64,000 bases of DNA from Candidatus Lindowbacteria bacterium RIFCSPLOWO2_12_FULL_62_27 (GCA_001784175.1 MFPR01000002.1:1-64000), one strand, 5' to 3'; positions 8,780-17,384 are shown, counted from the stretch's first letter. A program made the numbers and translations. Notes: generated by a model from the sequence alone, not told the origin.

Positions 8780-10288
8780 ATGTCGAAGACTCGGGTTGGT
8801 TTTCGGTTTTTGATGGGCGTCTGTTGCCTGCTCATCCTCATGGGTCCCAAGGCGTCGGCCGAGACCGAAGAGGAGCGGCGGGAGCGGGTCGAGCGGACCG
8901 AGCAGATGAAGCGCACGGAGGAGGTCACCGGCGTCACGTCCCGCATGTGGTCCAAGATCTCCAAAAAACTCGGCTGGTATGTCGACTACGGCGGCACCGC
9001 CCGGTACACCTACACGGGCGGCGACGAGGGCGACCGCAACTACGCGTCGCCGGATTCGCAGGAGTTCTCCAAGGATTATGAACTGAACACATTCCTCAAC
9101 CTGACGGACCTACGGAGGGTTTCCAAGTTCTACACGCGCCTGCGAACCACCTACACCGAACGCAAGAAAAATTCCGCGACGACCAAGGGCAACGAGTGGA
9201 CCGAGCTTGAGGTCGACGCGCTGTATTACGAGCGCAAGTACGTGGGCGGTCCCACGCGAACGACCCTGACGCTGGGCCGGCAGTCTGTTTCGGTCGGCCG
9301 CGGCATCGCCTATTCGGCGACCGCCGACGGCGTCCAGACCAGCACGACGCTCGCCAAGGGCCAGATCGTGCTCTTCGCCGTGCGGGCCGACCGCTCGCCC
9401 GACGACGCCGATCCCGGCAACCTCAGTCCGCCCAGCCGCGGCCGAACGAAGCGGGACTTTTTCGGCGCAGAAATGAAATGGAACTGGGGCCAGTATCTGA
9501 ATCCCTATTACTATTACGTCGAAAACAACGACCGTAGCCGCAACGAGATTGACCCGTTCAGCAGCGCGACACAGATCGACGCGAATCTCACTCATATTTA
9601 TGAGCCCACCTTTTACGGCATCGGCGCCAACGGTTCGATCACGCCCCGGCTGTCCTATTTCGCCGAATTCATCCGCGTCCAGGGAACCACCACCTCCGTC
9701 GGCAACCGGGGCGACACCACGACGGTTCAGTCGCGCGCCTATGACGCCGGTCTCAAGTACCGGTACGCCTCCGTTTACCAGCCGACGTTTTCGATCGAGT
9801 GGGCCTACGGCAGCGGCGATCCGGACCGCCAGAGCACCGTCAACAGCACCCTCTACGGCAACACCGCCAACGCCGACATGGCCTTCCGGCCCTTCGGCGG
9901 TCTGGGGCTGGGATACGCCCTCGCGCCGACGCTGGCGAACATCAAGGTTCGCAAGTACAGCGCCAGTTTCATGCCCTTCACGCAGGCCCGTCTGGAGCGC
10001 CCGCGCAAAATCCGCGTGACGGTGGATTATTACAAGTACCGCAAAGATCAGGACGCGGGTCCCACGTCCGATTTTGATATTCCGTCGGACCAGTTCTCCA
10101 AGAAAGAGATTGGCCGGGAGCTGAACGCCGAACTGTCCTGGAAAATTTACACGGATTTGTCTCTGAACGTCCGCTGGGGAAAATTCGCGCCCGGCAGCGG
10201 ATACGACATCTTCGCGAACGGCGTCCAGACCCGAACCCGCGCCGTGCCCGAAATCTACTGGAGGTTCCAGTGGTCGCTCGATATTTGA
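8780..10288 (+). CDS. Alginate-export-like outer-membrane beta-barrel protein
   Basis: 502 residues. Start chosen at ATG 8780 because GGAG lies at 8771-8774 and a signal peptide follows directly (hydrophobic core FLMGVCCLLILMGP, Ala-Ser-Ala cleavage site); the frame is open 13 codons further upstream. A short charged helical stretch (EEERRERVERTEQ) follows, then from residue ~55 a long run of amphipathic strands ending in an aromatic residue (WRFQWSLDI), typical of barrels inserted by the BAM machinery. The segment LTLGRQSVSVGRGIAYS resembles the AlgE/alginate-export porin family, in which a GRQ...G motif precedes the long barrel. The substrate is unknown. It overlaps the next gene by 19 bp. 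Confidence 0.75.
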   Translation: MSKTRVGFRFLMGVCCLLILMGPKASAETEEERRERVERTEQMKRTEEVTGVTSRMWSKISKKLGWYVDYGGTARYTYTGGDEGDRNYASPDSQEFSKDYELNTFLNLTDLRRVSKFYTRLRTTYTERKKNSATTKGNEWTELEVDALYYERKYVGGPTRTTLTLGRQSVSVGRGIAYSATADGVQTSTTLAKGQIVLFAVRADRSPDDADPGNLSPPSRGRTKRDFFGAEMKWNWGQYLNPYYYYVENNDRSRNEIDPFSSATQIDANLTHIYEPTFYGIGANGSITPRLSYFAEFIRVQGTTTSVGNRGDTTTVQSRAYDAGLKYRYASVYQPTFSIEWAYGSGDPDRQSTVNSTLYGNTANADMAFRPFGGLGLGYALAPTLANIKVRKYSASFMPFTQARLERPRKIRVTVDYYKYRKDQDAGPTSDFDIPSDQFSKKEIGRELNAELSWKIYTDLSLNVRWGKFAPGSGYDIFANGVQTRTRAVPEIYWRFQWSLDI

Positions 10289-10821
10289 TCCGTCTGCCGG
10301 CGTTGATGTGGGTGTTGGCATGTCTCGTGGGAACTCCGGTGGATCTTTGGGCGGAAGACACGAAACCGGCGGCGCCGGCGGCGTCCAGCAAGACCATGTT
10401 TTATCGTCTCCTGGCCCAAAAACCGGCCGCAACGGTCGAGGACGCCATTCGGGCGCTGGCGCGATACAAGGGCGGTGCCCAGGAATTGAAGCCCTTGGCG
10501 GAGGAACTGTCATTTCTTAATTCGCAAGAGATTCGTTTCCCGAAAGACATCGTGCGCCGCAAGGATATGACGCTTACCATGGGCAGCGCCGCGCACATGC
10601 TGATGAAGGCCGTGGGGATCAAAGGCAAGAGCATCATGTACCAGATGCTTCCCGATCAGCAGCGGTACGCGATGCGGGAGGCGTCCGAACAGGGCATCAT
10701 CCCGCCGGCCGCGTTCGTAGGCCAGACCCTCAGCGGCAACGACCTCCTGGGAATGCTCGTCCGGGTCAACGAAATCGTCGAAGCGGAGAGGAAGGCAGCG
10801 GAAAAAAAGGATACAGAGTAA
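10270..10821 (+). CDS. Small exported protein of unknown function
   Basis: 183 residues from GTG 10270, with GGAGG at 10260-10264 supporting this start although it lies inside the previous gene. A signal peptide is evident (basic VARYLIR, hydrophobic core, cleavage near LWA-ED). The mature part begins with a Pro/Ala linker and is then mostly helical with several Lys/Arg-rich stretches and a conserved-looking centre (DIVRRKDMTLTMGSAAHMLMKA). No family recognised. The overlap with the barrel gene suggests a periplasmic partner of that protein. Confidence 0.7.
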   Translation: MVARYLIRLPALMWVLACLVGTPVDLWAEDTKPAAPAASSKTMFYRLLAQKPAATVEDAIRALARYKGGAQELKPLAEELSFLNSQEIRFPKDIVRRKDMTLTMGSAAHMLMKAVGIKGKSIMYQMLPDQQRYAMREASEQGIIPPAAFVGQTLSGNDLLGMLVRVNEIVEAERKAAEKKDTE

Positions 10822-10856
10822 GGGATTTCATGCTTATTCCTTGGCTCGTAGCCGAT

Positions 10857-10872
10857 TGTGACCAAGATCACA
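10857..10872. promoter_or_regulatory. CRP/FNR-family operator palindrome
   Basis: TGTGA-N6-TCACA, an exact match to the E. coli CRP half-site consensus, with further symmetric flanks (T before, A after). It lies 78 bp before the ATG of the FecR/thrombospondin-repeat gene. Relative to the -10 candidate TATACT (10896-10901) the centre is near -42, the class II activator position; relative to TATTAT (10906-10911) it is near -53. Confidence 0.65.
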
Positions 10873-10882
10873 AACTTTTTCC

Positions 10883-10911
10883 TTGCTTTGTTCTATATAC
10901 TACAATATTAT
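10883..10911 (+). promoter_or_regulatory. Promoter of the FecR/thrombospondin-repeat gene
   Basis: TTGCTT (10883-10888), 17-bp spacer, TATTAT (10906-10911). An alternative -10, TATACT at 10896-10901, lacks a good -35 but would fit direct activation from the adjacent CRP-type site. Both point toward ATG 10950. Confidence 0.5.
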
Positions 10912-10949
10912 ATAGGCACTCGTCACCACAAACCAGAAGGGGTGTGTCC

Positions 10950-13900
10950 ATGTCCGTTTTCAATAAGAGAATGCTCGGAATGCTCTCCATAGCGGCTCTT
11001 CTTACATCTGCCGGTCCAGGGTTTTCGGAGGAAAAGGCCAAGCCGGAAGTCAAAGCGATGGTCGGCAAGTTCTCGAAGTTGCAGGGAACGGTGGAGGTGC
11101 AGAAATTCGGAACCCAGAAATGGGTGACCGCCACCGAAGGGATGGCGATCGGCTCCGGAGACCAGGTCGCGGCCGGGATCGACGGCAAAGCCCAGATCAT
11201 CTTCGCCAACAGCAAGACCGATGTGGAACCCCTCGCGCAGTTTTCCGTGGGACGGAACTTTGAGACCAAGGAAAATTATTCGACTGAAATCTTCCTGAAG
11301 GTCGGCAAGCTCGTCGCCGACGTCGACAAGAAGAGTGGAAAAACGAACAAGTTTACGGTGACGACGCCATCGTCCGTCGCGGGCATTCGCGGCACCGTGC
11401 TCGAGGCCGCCTACACGCCGGGCGTCGGCGCGGTCAATACCATCAGCGAAGGCGCCGGATATGTCATGCCGGTCCAGCCAGACAAACTCCCCCCGGCCAT
11501 TCAACAGATATTGAATATTCCGCCGCCGGTGGAAGCGCGCGAAGCCGCTGCAAAAGCGGCGGAGAAGGCGGGTGCGCCGGCGGAAGTTGTGGCCCAGATC
11601 GCGGCGGGTGTGCCGCCGACGGAGGAAGCTCGCGCCGTGATGGCGCAGATTGCGGTGGCCGGCGGAGCGTCGGCGGGCGCGGCCGCGGCGATCGAGCAGG
11701 GGTTCGCGTCGTTCGCGGCCTTTGCGCCGTCGCTGACCATTCCGGAAGGCCCCGTGGCCGGCGCGGACGTCGCGCCGATTGCGGCGGGTGGTGCGCCTGA
11801 GGCTGCGCCGGCAGGCGGAGCGCCCGAGGCCGCCGCGGCGCCGGGTGGAGAGCCCGCGCCGGGCGCGGCCCCTGAACCGGGCGCGGCGCCGGGTGGAATT
11901 GAAGCGCCGGCTGCGACGGGCATGGAAGCTTTTGTGGCGCTGGGCGGCGGCGCGCCGGGCGGGGGTCCGGGCGGTCCTGCGGGGATGGAAGGGTTTGGTG
12001 GGTTTATTGGATTTACTCCTGCTGGTGGTCCGGCCGAAGGAGGAGCGCCGGGTGGAGGAGAGCCCGCGAATCCGATGCAGGCGATGGCGGATCTCTTGGC
12101 GACGGTCGGTCTGGGTGGTGATCGGCCCGGAGCGCCGGCGCCGGAAGGTCCGGGCGGTCCGGGTGGCCCCGGCCCTGTGGGCGAGCCGGGAGCGCCGGGA
12201 GGACCTGGAGGACCGGGAGAACCGGGCGCGCCGACAGGCGATCCGGGTGTAGGCGGTCCGCCGATTGGCGAGGGTGTGCCGGGCGGAGGTCCGGGCGAAG
12301 GTCCGGTGGGAGAACCACTCATCGGCGGCCCGGGCGAGCCAGTGGGAGGTCCTATTGATAATCCGTTTGGTCCGATCGGTGGCCCGGGAGAAAATCCGTT
12401 CGGTCCGGTCTTTGAACTCGGGAACGGCGACCGGGGGATATTGCCGGAAAATCGCGAACCCGGCGGCCCGGCCCCCGGACCCATCATAGAGGGTCGTGAT
12501 GTCGTAGGCCCCGGAGGCGGAGGATTGCCTTTTGCGCCTGTCCCCCTCGTAGTACCTGGCGGGGATCTCAGCAAAGCGCCCGATGTGGACCCGAACCAAC
12601 TGCACGGGAATCTTCCGGACCGTGATTTTGACGGTCTGCCGAACGAATGGGAGGAGGCCAACGGCCTCAATCCCGATGATCCTTCGGACAAGAATCTGGA
12701 CGCCGACGGGGACGGGTATCCGAACATCGTCGAGTACGTGAGCCAGACCAATCCGCAGGACGGCGCGTCCCAGCCGACCGCCAGCAAAATTGCTGAGAGA
12801 ATCGCTTCCGGCCTGGCCGGCGCGGCGGCGTTTGTGATGAATGAGCGTTTGGATCTCGACGCCAGCCTGGGGCCGAATTTCTTCGCTGCGGCCACCTATG
12901 CGCCTTCCCACGACCGCGATGGAGACGGGATTCCCAACGACCAGGAGGTACTGTATGGATTGAATCCGGACGATAGGTCCGACGCCGGACTGGATCTTGA
13001 CGGAGATGGCTTTCCGAACATCGTGGAATTTCAGCTCGGGGTCGCGCCCAACAACGCCTCGGATGTTCCGGACCGCACCGAGCTGTCCTCGCTGACGGCT
13101 GCGGGTCCGCTTCCGCCGGCGATGGACTACATGATCAACAATTTTCTCAACCTCGACGCCACCTTGGGCCCCAATTTCTTCAACGTGACGTCCTACGCCC
13201 CCAGTTTCGACGTCGACGGGGACGGGATGCCCAACGACTGGGAAGTCGCCAACGGTCTCAATCCCAATTCGCGGGATGACGCCGACGACGACGGCGACGG
13301 GGACGGGTTCCCGAACATCGTCGAATATCAGGTGGGAACCAACCCCGCCAGCGGAGTATCCGTGCCCTCGGCCACCATGGTGTCAACGCTTCTGGCGGCG
13401 ACGGCGCTCACCCCCACGGCGGATTACATGCTGAACGAATTCTTCAACCTGGACGCCACGCTGGGCGCCGACTTCTTTACGGTGACCAGCTACAATCCCG
13501 ATTTCGACGGGGACGGAATGTACAATCAGTGGGAAATCGACAACGGTCTTGATCCTAACAACGCGACCGACGCTTCCAGCGATCTAGACGGAGATGGATA
13601 CACCAATCTGGACGAGTTCCAGGGCCATTCCGATCCTGCCAACAATGCCCTTGTTCCATTTTCTGAAATTACCTTCTCGGATGACGACGGGGACGGGCTG
13701 CCCAACGAATGGGAGTTGAGCCACGGTCTGAATCCCGGCTACCCGTTTGACGCCTCGGGAGACCTCGATGGGGACGGATTCACCAACATGGACGAGTTTT
13801 TCTCCGCCTCCGACCCCCTCAGCGCCGCGTCCACGCCGGGCTCCAACCCGGACGTCGACGGGGACCTTCTCCCGAACAGTTGGGAACTGGCGTGGGGATT

Positions 13901-15488
13901 CAATCCCAATTCGGCCGATGGATCGCTCGACGCGGATGGGGACGGGTACACGAACCTGCAGGAATTCCAGATGGGGACCGACCCGCGCAATCCGTCGTCG
14001 AATCCAGGCGCCGGCGGCGGGACCACCGGCGCCGACGACGATTTCGACGGGATGCCGGACAATTGGGAAGTCGCCAACGGATTTAATCCCATGAGTTCTT
14101 CGGACGCTTCGGCTGACGCCGACGCCGACGGATACACGAACCTGCAGGAATTCCAGATGGGAACCGATCCAAGAAATTCCGCGTCCAATCCGGGCGGCGG
14201 GACAACCAGCTCGGACGGCGACGACGATGGCATGCCGGACAACTGGGAAATCGCCAACGGATTCAATCCGGGAAGCGCCACGGACGCCTCGTCGGACGCC
14301 GACGGCGACGGGTATTCCAACCTGATGGAGTTTCAGAACGGCACGAATCCCCGAAGCTCGACCTCGGTGCCCAGCGGCTCCAGCCCGGACGGCGACGCTG
14401 ACGGCATGCCGGACAACTGGGAGGTCGCCAACGGATTCAATCCGGGAAGCGCCACGGACGCTACGGCGGACGCCGACGGCGACGGGTACTCCAATCTTTT
14501 GGAATTTCAGAACGGCACGGATCCGCGCAACACCGCATCGAATCCCGGAACCACCACCACGGTGGCGGACGCCGATCATGACGAAATGCCGGACAACTGG
14601 GAAATCGCCAACGGATTCAATCCCAACAGCGCGTTGGACGCCGCCGGCGACGCGGATGGCGACGGATACAAGAACGTGTCGGAGTTCATCGACGGCAGCA
14701 ACCCGCAGAGCGCGGCTTCCAAGCCGAACCGACCGTTCCAGGATCAAGACATGGACGGAATGCCGGACGCGTGGGAACTGCGATTCGGTCTCAACCCGAC
14801 GAGCAACGATGCCGCCGGCGACGCCGACGGCGACCTCTACTCCAATCTGGATGAATTCACCGGAGGCTCGAATCCGAAACAGCCCACGGGACCCGGGGCG
14901 GCGCCCAACGGCGCCGACGACGACATGGACGGGATCCCGAATTCCTGGGAAGTGGTGTTCGGCCTGAATCCGGCCAGCGCGGTTGACGCTTCCACCGACG
15001 ACGACGGCGATGGTTTCACCAATCTCGAGGAGTTTCTCAAAAAGAGCGATCCCCACAACAAGTTTGTCGTGCCGCCGTACTCTCACGGCATTGTTCAGTT
15101 GCCCGGCGTCCGCGACAACACCTGGGGCGTCATGTATGACGAGCATACCGACGGCTTCCGGCGGTATTTCGCTCCTGACCGCGCGAACGTCGCCGGCAGT
15201 CCGGACTTCCAGCACCCCTCCCTGGCCCATCCGCGGGAGGGACTCGGCTACATCAACGAGGGCGGCACGGTGCCGGCCGGATATACGGGCGCCGGCTCGA
15301 CCATCTCGGATGGCGACAACGACGGCCACTCGCCCCAGGCGGCGTTCATGGGAACCGCGTTTCACGATCCGGACGATGGCAACTTCGGCTCGCCGTCGCC
15401 GCAGCACCCATTTGCGCAGCCGCATGACATCGGCGCCGGCGAATACCCGTCGTCGTGGGCAAACAACCCGAACCCGTTTCATCACTAA
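10950..15488 (+). CDS. Exported FecR-domain, Gly/Pro-rich, thrombospondin type-3 repeat protein
   Basis: 1512 residues from ATG 10950 (AGAAGGGG just upstream; the frame is open 40 codons further but that stretch overlaps the promoter). A signal peptide (core MLGMLSIAALLTSAG) is followed by a FecR-like domain (about 28-165: WVTATEGMAIGSGDQV, FTVTTPSSVAGIRGTVLEA). Then comes an Ala/Glu-rich helical region, and a ~200-residue collagen-like tract dominated by Gly-Pro-Gly and Gly-Gly-Ala (about 270-530). Twelve calcium-binding thrombospondin type-3-like repeats of ~45-95 residues follow (about 550-1370), and a C-terminal ~140-residue part with Gly/His/Pro-rich segments. FecR domains are often surface or peptidoglycan-facing in such proteins; calcium-stabilised stalk function is inferred. 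Probably CRP-regulated. No sorting domain is evident. Confidence 0.85.
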   Translation: MSVFNKRMLGMLSIAALLTSAGPGFSEEKAKPEVKAMVGKFSKLQGTVEVQKFGTQKWVTATEGMAIGSGDQVAAGIDGKAQIIFANSKTDVEPLAQFSVGRNFETKENYSTEIFLKVGKLVADVDKKSGKTNKFTVTTPSSVAGIRGTVLEAAYTPGVGAVNTISEGAGYVMPVQPDKLPPAIQQILNIPPPVEAREAAAKAAEKAGAPAEVVAQIAAGVPPTEEARAVMAQIAVAGGASAGAAAAIEQGFASFAAFAPSLTIPEGPVAGADVAPIAAGGAPEAAPAGGAPEAAAAPGGEPAPGAAPEPGAAPGGIEAPAATGMEAFVALGGGAPGGGPGGPAGMEGFGGFIGFTPAGGPAEGGAPGGGEPANPMQAMADLLATVGLGGDRPGAPAPEGPGGPGGPGPVGEPGAPGGPGGPGEPGAPTGDPGVGGPPIGEGVPGGGPGEGPVGEPLIGGPGEPVGGPIDNPFGPIGGPGENPFGPVFELGNGDRGILPENREPGGPAPGPIIEGRDVVGPGGGGLPFAPVPLVVPGGDLSKAPDVDPNQLHGNLPDRDFDGLPNEWEEANGLNPDDPSDKNLDADGDGYPNIVEYVSQTNPQDGASQPTASKIAERIASGLAGAAAFVMNERLDLDASLGPNFFAAATYAPSHDRDGDGIPNDQEVLYGLNPDDRSDAGLDLDGDGFPNIVEFQLGVAPNNASDVPDRTELSSLTAAGPLPPAMDYMINNFLNLDATLGPNFFNVTSYAPSFDVDGDGMPNDWEVANGLNPNSRDDADDDGDGDGFPNIVEYQVGTNPASGVSVPSATMVSTLLAATALTPTADYMLNEFFNLDATLGADFFTVTSYNPDFDGDGMYNQWEIDNGLDPNNATDASSDLDGDGYTNLDEFQGHSDPANNALVPFSEITFSDDDGDGLPNEWELSHGLNPGYPFDASGDLDGDGFTNMDEFFSASDPLSAASTPGSNPDVDGDLLPNSWELAWGFNPNSADGSLDADGDGYTNLQEFQMGTDPRNPSSNPGAGGGTTGADDDFDGMPDNWEVANGFNPMSSSDASADADADGYTNLQEFQMGTDPRNSASNPGGGTTSSDGDDDGMPDNWEIANGFNPGSATDASSDADGDGYSNLMEFQNGTNPRSSTSVPSGSSPDGDADGMPDNWEVANGFNPGSATDATADADGDGYSNLLEFQNGTDPRNTASNPGTTTTVADADHDEMPDNWEIANGFNPNSALDAAGDADGDGYKNVSEFIDGSNPQSAASKPNRPFQDQDMDGMPDAWELRFGLNPTSNDAAGDADGDLYSNLDEFTGGSNPKQPTGPGAAPNGADDDMDGIPNSWEVVFGLNPASAVDASTDDDGDGFTNLEEFLKKSDPHNKFVVPPYSHGIVQLPGVRDNTWGVMYDEHTDGFRRYFAPDRANVAGSPDFQHPSLAHPREGLGYINEGGTVPAGYTGAGSTISDGDNDGHSPQAAFMGTAFHDPDDGNFGSPSPQHPFAQPHDIGAGEYPSSWANNPNPFHH
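12610..15060 (+). repeat. Twelve thrombospondin type-3-like calcium-binding repeats
   Basis: Each unit follows DxDxDGxPxxWE...GLNP / DADGDGYxNLxEFxxGTxP. The first units are separated by ~45-residue spacers containing LDATLGPNFFxVTSYAP, repeated three times; later units are nearly head-to-tail. Units near 13.9-14.5 kb are highly similar at DNA level as well (for example the GCAGGAATTCCAGATGGG segment twice), suggesting recent duplication. Confidence 0.85.
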
Positions 15489-16644
15489 AAAGCGGATTCG
15501 GGTCTGCCACGTCATCACCCAGCTTGAGCTGGGCGGCGCCCAGGACAACACGCTCACAACGGTTGAGCGTCTTCCGGCCGAGCATTACGAAACCCATCTC
15601 ATCAGCGGACCCGGCGGCCTTCTGGACGACCGCGCGCGGCGGCTCGGCGAGCGGTACCGCGTCGCGCCCCACTTGGCGCGGCCGGTGTGCCCGTGGAGGG
15701 ATGTTGCGGCGTTCCTGGAATTGAAACGGCTTTTTCGAACCGGCCGTTATGACATCGTTCACACGCACAGTTCAAAAGCCGGCGTCCTCGGTCGCCTGGC
15801 GGCGCGCGCGGCGGGTGTGCCTCTGATTTTCCATACGGCGCATGGCTGGGGATTTCATGCCGGCCAGCCCGCCCCGGTGCGAAGTCTTTTCGTCTGGTGC
15901 GAGCGCGTGTCGTCGAGGGTGACGGACAGAATCGTCGCAGTTTCCGAGGCGACTGTGAGAAACGGCCTGGCGGCGGGAGTCGGCCGGCCGGCGCAATACC
16001 GGATGATCCGGAGCGGCATCGATCCTCGGCCGTACCGGGAGGCCACGGACGTGGCGTCGATCCGGCATAAAATGGGATTCGATCCGGCGCGGCCTCTCAT
16101 CACGATGGTGGCGTGCCTGAAACCTCAAAAATCCCCGCTGGATTTCATCGACCTCGCGGCGCGGGTGCGTTCGAAACTGCCGGGCGTCCAGTTCGCGCTG
16201 GCGGGCGACGGAGAATTACGCGTCCCCATCGAGGCGTCGATCGAGCGGAATCGTCTCGGCGACACGGTGCGGCTCCTGGGATGGCGGTCCGACATTCCCG
16301 ATCTCATCCGCGCCTCCGACCTGACGGTCCTCACCTCGCGCTGGGAGGGCCTGCCTCGCGTTTTCCTCGAATCCCTCGCGGCCGGCGTCCCGGTAATCGC
16401 CACGCGGGTGGACGGCGGCCCCGAAGCGGTGACCGACGGCGTGAACGGTTTCCTGTTCCCGCCGGGCGACACGCCGGCCATGGCGCAGCGCGTGATCGAA
16501 CTGATGGAGAACCCGGCCGGACGGTCGGCGCTCCGGGAGGGCGCGCGGTCCTCTTGGAAGGACGACTTCGACATCCGGCACATGGTCGGCCAAATCGACA
16601 GGCTCTATCAGGAGCGAGTTTCCGGCGTATTTACACGGACGTAA
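15424..16644 (+). CDS. Family 4 glycosyltransferase
   Basis: GT4/GT-B enzyme. The N-terminal Rossmann half begins RVCHVITQLELGGAQ, with a DIVHTHSSKAG motif; the C-terminal half carries LITMVACLKPQKSP, the nucleotide-sugar site SRWEGLPRVFLESLAAGVPVI and the EX7E-type glutamates. It retains a donor sugar, likely UDP- or GDP-linked, for surface polysaccharide synthesis. The start is a problem: the homologous part begins at ~15487, immediately after the upstream stop, but no ATG, GTG or TTG lies in frame there. ATG 15424 adds ~20 residues of Thr/Arg-rich sequence and overlaps the previous gene by 65 bp; ATC 15481 would give a family-like N-terminus. No ribosome site supports either. Confidence 0.85.
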   Translation: MTSAPANTRRRGQTTRTRFITKKRIRVCHVITQLELGGAQDNTLTTVERLPAEHYETHLISGPGGLLDDRARRLGERYRVAPHLARPVCPWRDVAAFLELKRLFRTGRYDIVHTHSSKAGVLGRLAARAAGVPLIFHTAHGWGFHAGQPAPVRSLFVWCERVSSRVTDRIVAVSEATVRNGLAAGVGRPAQYRMIRSGIDPRPYREATDVASIRHKMGFDPARPLITMVACLKPQKSPLDFIDLAARVRSKLPGVQFALAGDGELRVPIEASIERNRLGDTVRLLGWRSDIPDLIRASDLTVLTSRWEGLPRVFLESLAAGVPVIATRVDGGPEAVTDGVNGFLFPPGDTPAMAQRVIELMENPAGRSALREGARSSWKDDFDIRHMVGQIDRLYQERVSGVFTRT

Positions 16645-16671
16645 CGAGCGTGATAAACAGACGCATCGCTT

Positions 16672-16764
16672 GGAGGGGTGGCCGAGTGGCCGAAGGCAAT
16701 CGCCTGCTAAGCGATTGAACGCTTAATAGGTGTTCCCCGGGTTCAAATCCCGGCCCCTCCGCCA
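16672..16764 (+). tRNA. tRNA-Ser (GCU)
   Basis: Type II tRNA with long variable arm. Acceptor GGAGGGG (16672-16678) pairs with CCCCTCC (16754-16760), discriminator G 16761, CCA encoded to 16764. The anticodon loop CTGCTAA carries GCT, and the T-arm is GGGTTCAAATCCC. Elements closely match other bacterial Ser-GCU genes. Confidence 0.96.
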
Positions 16765-16771
16765 ATTTAAT

Positions 16772-16858
16772 GGAGAGGTAGCCAAGTGGACGACGGCGAC
16801 GGTCTTGAAAACCGTTGGGCCCTTGCGGGTCTCGTGAGTTCGAATCTCACCCTCTCCG
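16772..16858 (+). tRNA. tRNA-Ser (UGA)
   Basis: Type II tRNA, 7 bp after the previous one. Acceptor GGAGAGG (16772-16778) pairs with CCTCTCC (16851-16857), discriminator G 16858. Stem ACGGT/ACCGT encloses loop CTTGAAA with anticodon TGA (16806-16808). A long variable arm and GAGTTCGAATCTC T-arm follow. CCA is not encoded. Confidence 0.96.
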
Positions 16859-17002
16859 TCTTCCGAAAATGGAGGGATGCCCGGCGCCCGTCCGACGGCA
16901 TACGGCCGCCCGCCGGCACCTCTCCATATTTACATGCGTCCTCCGGTGTCCATCCATCCCGTCCCAAGGCATGAATGCGATCTCCGTTATCTCGGTATAT
17001 CT

Positions 17003-17203
17003 TTATCGTTTCCGCCGGGTCTTGATCGCCCACGCGCACAGGTTGCGGCACGCCCCGCATCCGCGGATCTTCCAGCAGGGGACCAGCGACCACATTTTCG
17101 CCAGCGTGCGGCGGTGAAATCCGTGCTTGCGGACCAGGTGCAAGAGACACCGGGCCTTGGTCACCTCGGCGTCGTCGTACTGCCGGAACACCGCGCCGCC
17201 CAC
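17003..17203 (-). CDS. Small basic Cys-rich protein (possible)
   Basis: 66 codons from GTG 17203 (an in-frame GTG 17191 is an alternative), between two serine tRNA genes. The protein is strongly basic, with His/Arg-rich helix HLVRKHGFHRRTLAKMW followed by a Cys cluster C-x5-C-x2-C-x3-C (CWKIRGCGACRNLC) that could bind zinc, and a basic tail. The composition looks protein-like rather than a tRNA shadow, and the ORF lies outside both tRNAs. No family recognised and no strong ribosome site. It may be a small nucleic-acid-binding protein. Confidence 0.45.
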   Translation of the reverse strand: MGGAVFRQYDDAEVTKARCLLHLVRKHGFHRRTLAKMWSLVPCWKIRGCGACRNLCAWAIKTRRKR

Positions 17204-17216
17204 ACGACCTCATCTT

Positions 17217-17305
17217 CGGAGAGGGAGGGATTCGAACCCTCGACCCCACTTGCGCGGGGTACACGCTCTCCAGGCGTGCCCCTTCGTCCACTTGGGTACC
17301 TCTCC
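17217..17305 (-). tRNA. tRNA-Ser (GGA)
   Basis: Type II tRNA on the minus strand. The acceptor GGAGAGG reads from 17305 to 17299 and pairs with the complement at 17224-17218, with discriminator G at 17217. Stem CACGC/GCGTG encloses loop CTGGAGA with anticodon GGA. Long variable arm, T-arm AGGGTTCGAATCCCT. Together with the two genes upstream this gives GCU, UGA and GGA serine tRNAs within 640 bp. Confidence 0.96.
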
Positions 17306-17328
17306 ATGGTCAAATGAAGGCGCTCGTA

Positions 17329-17357
17329 TTGCAAGTTACCACCCGGCGCTATATACT
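17329..17357 (+). promoter_or_regulatory. Promoter for SRP RNA
   Basis: TTGCAA (17329-17334), 17-bp spacer, TATACT (17352-17357), placing a transcription start near 17364, about 20 bp before the paired 5' end of the SRP RNA. It lies between the divergent tRNA-Ser and the RNA gene. Confidence 0.65.
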
Positions 17358-17384
17358 CGCAACTTTGGAGGCCTGAAAAAAACC

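Noticed and set aside
10923-12911. Long minus-strand frames opposite the FecR/thrombospondin-repeat gene
   Set aside because: They read as Arg/Ser/Pro-rich shadow of the Gly-Pro tract and repeats; no domain is visible.
16767-17291. A 174-codon minus-strand frame over two serine tRNAs
   Set aside because: It reads through tRNA-Ser genes on both strands; only the 66-codon frame between them remains plausible.
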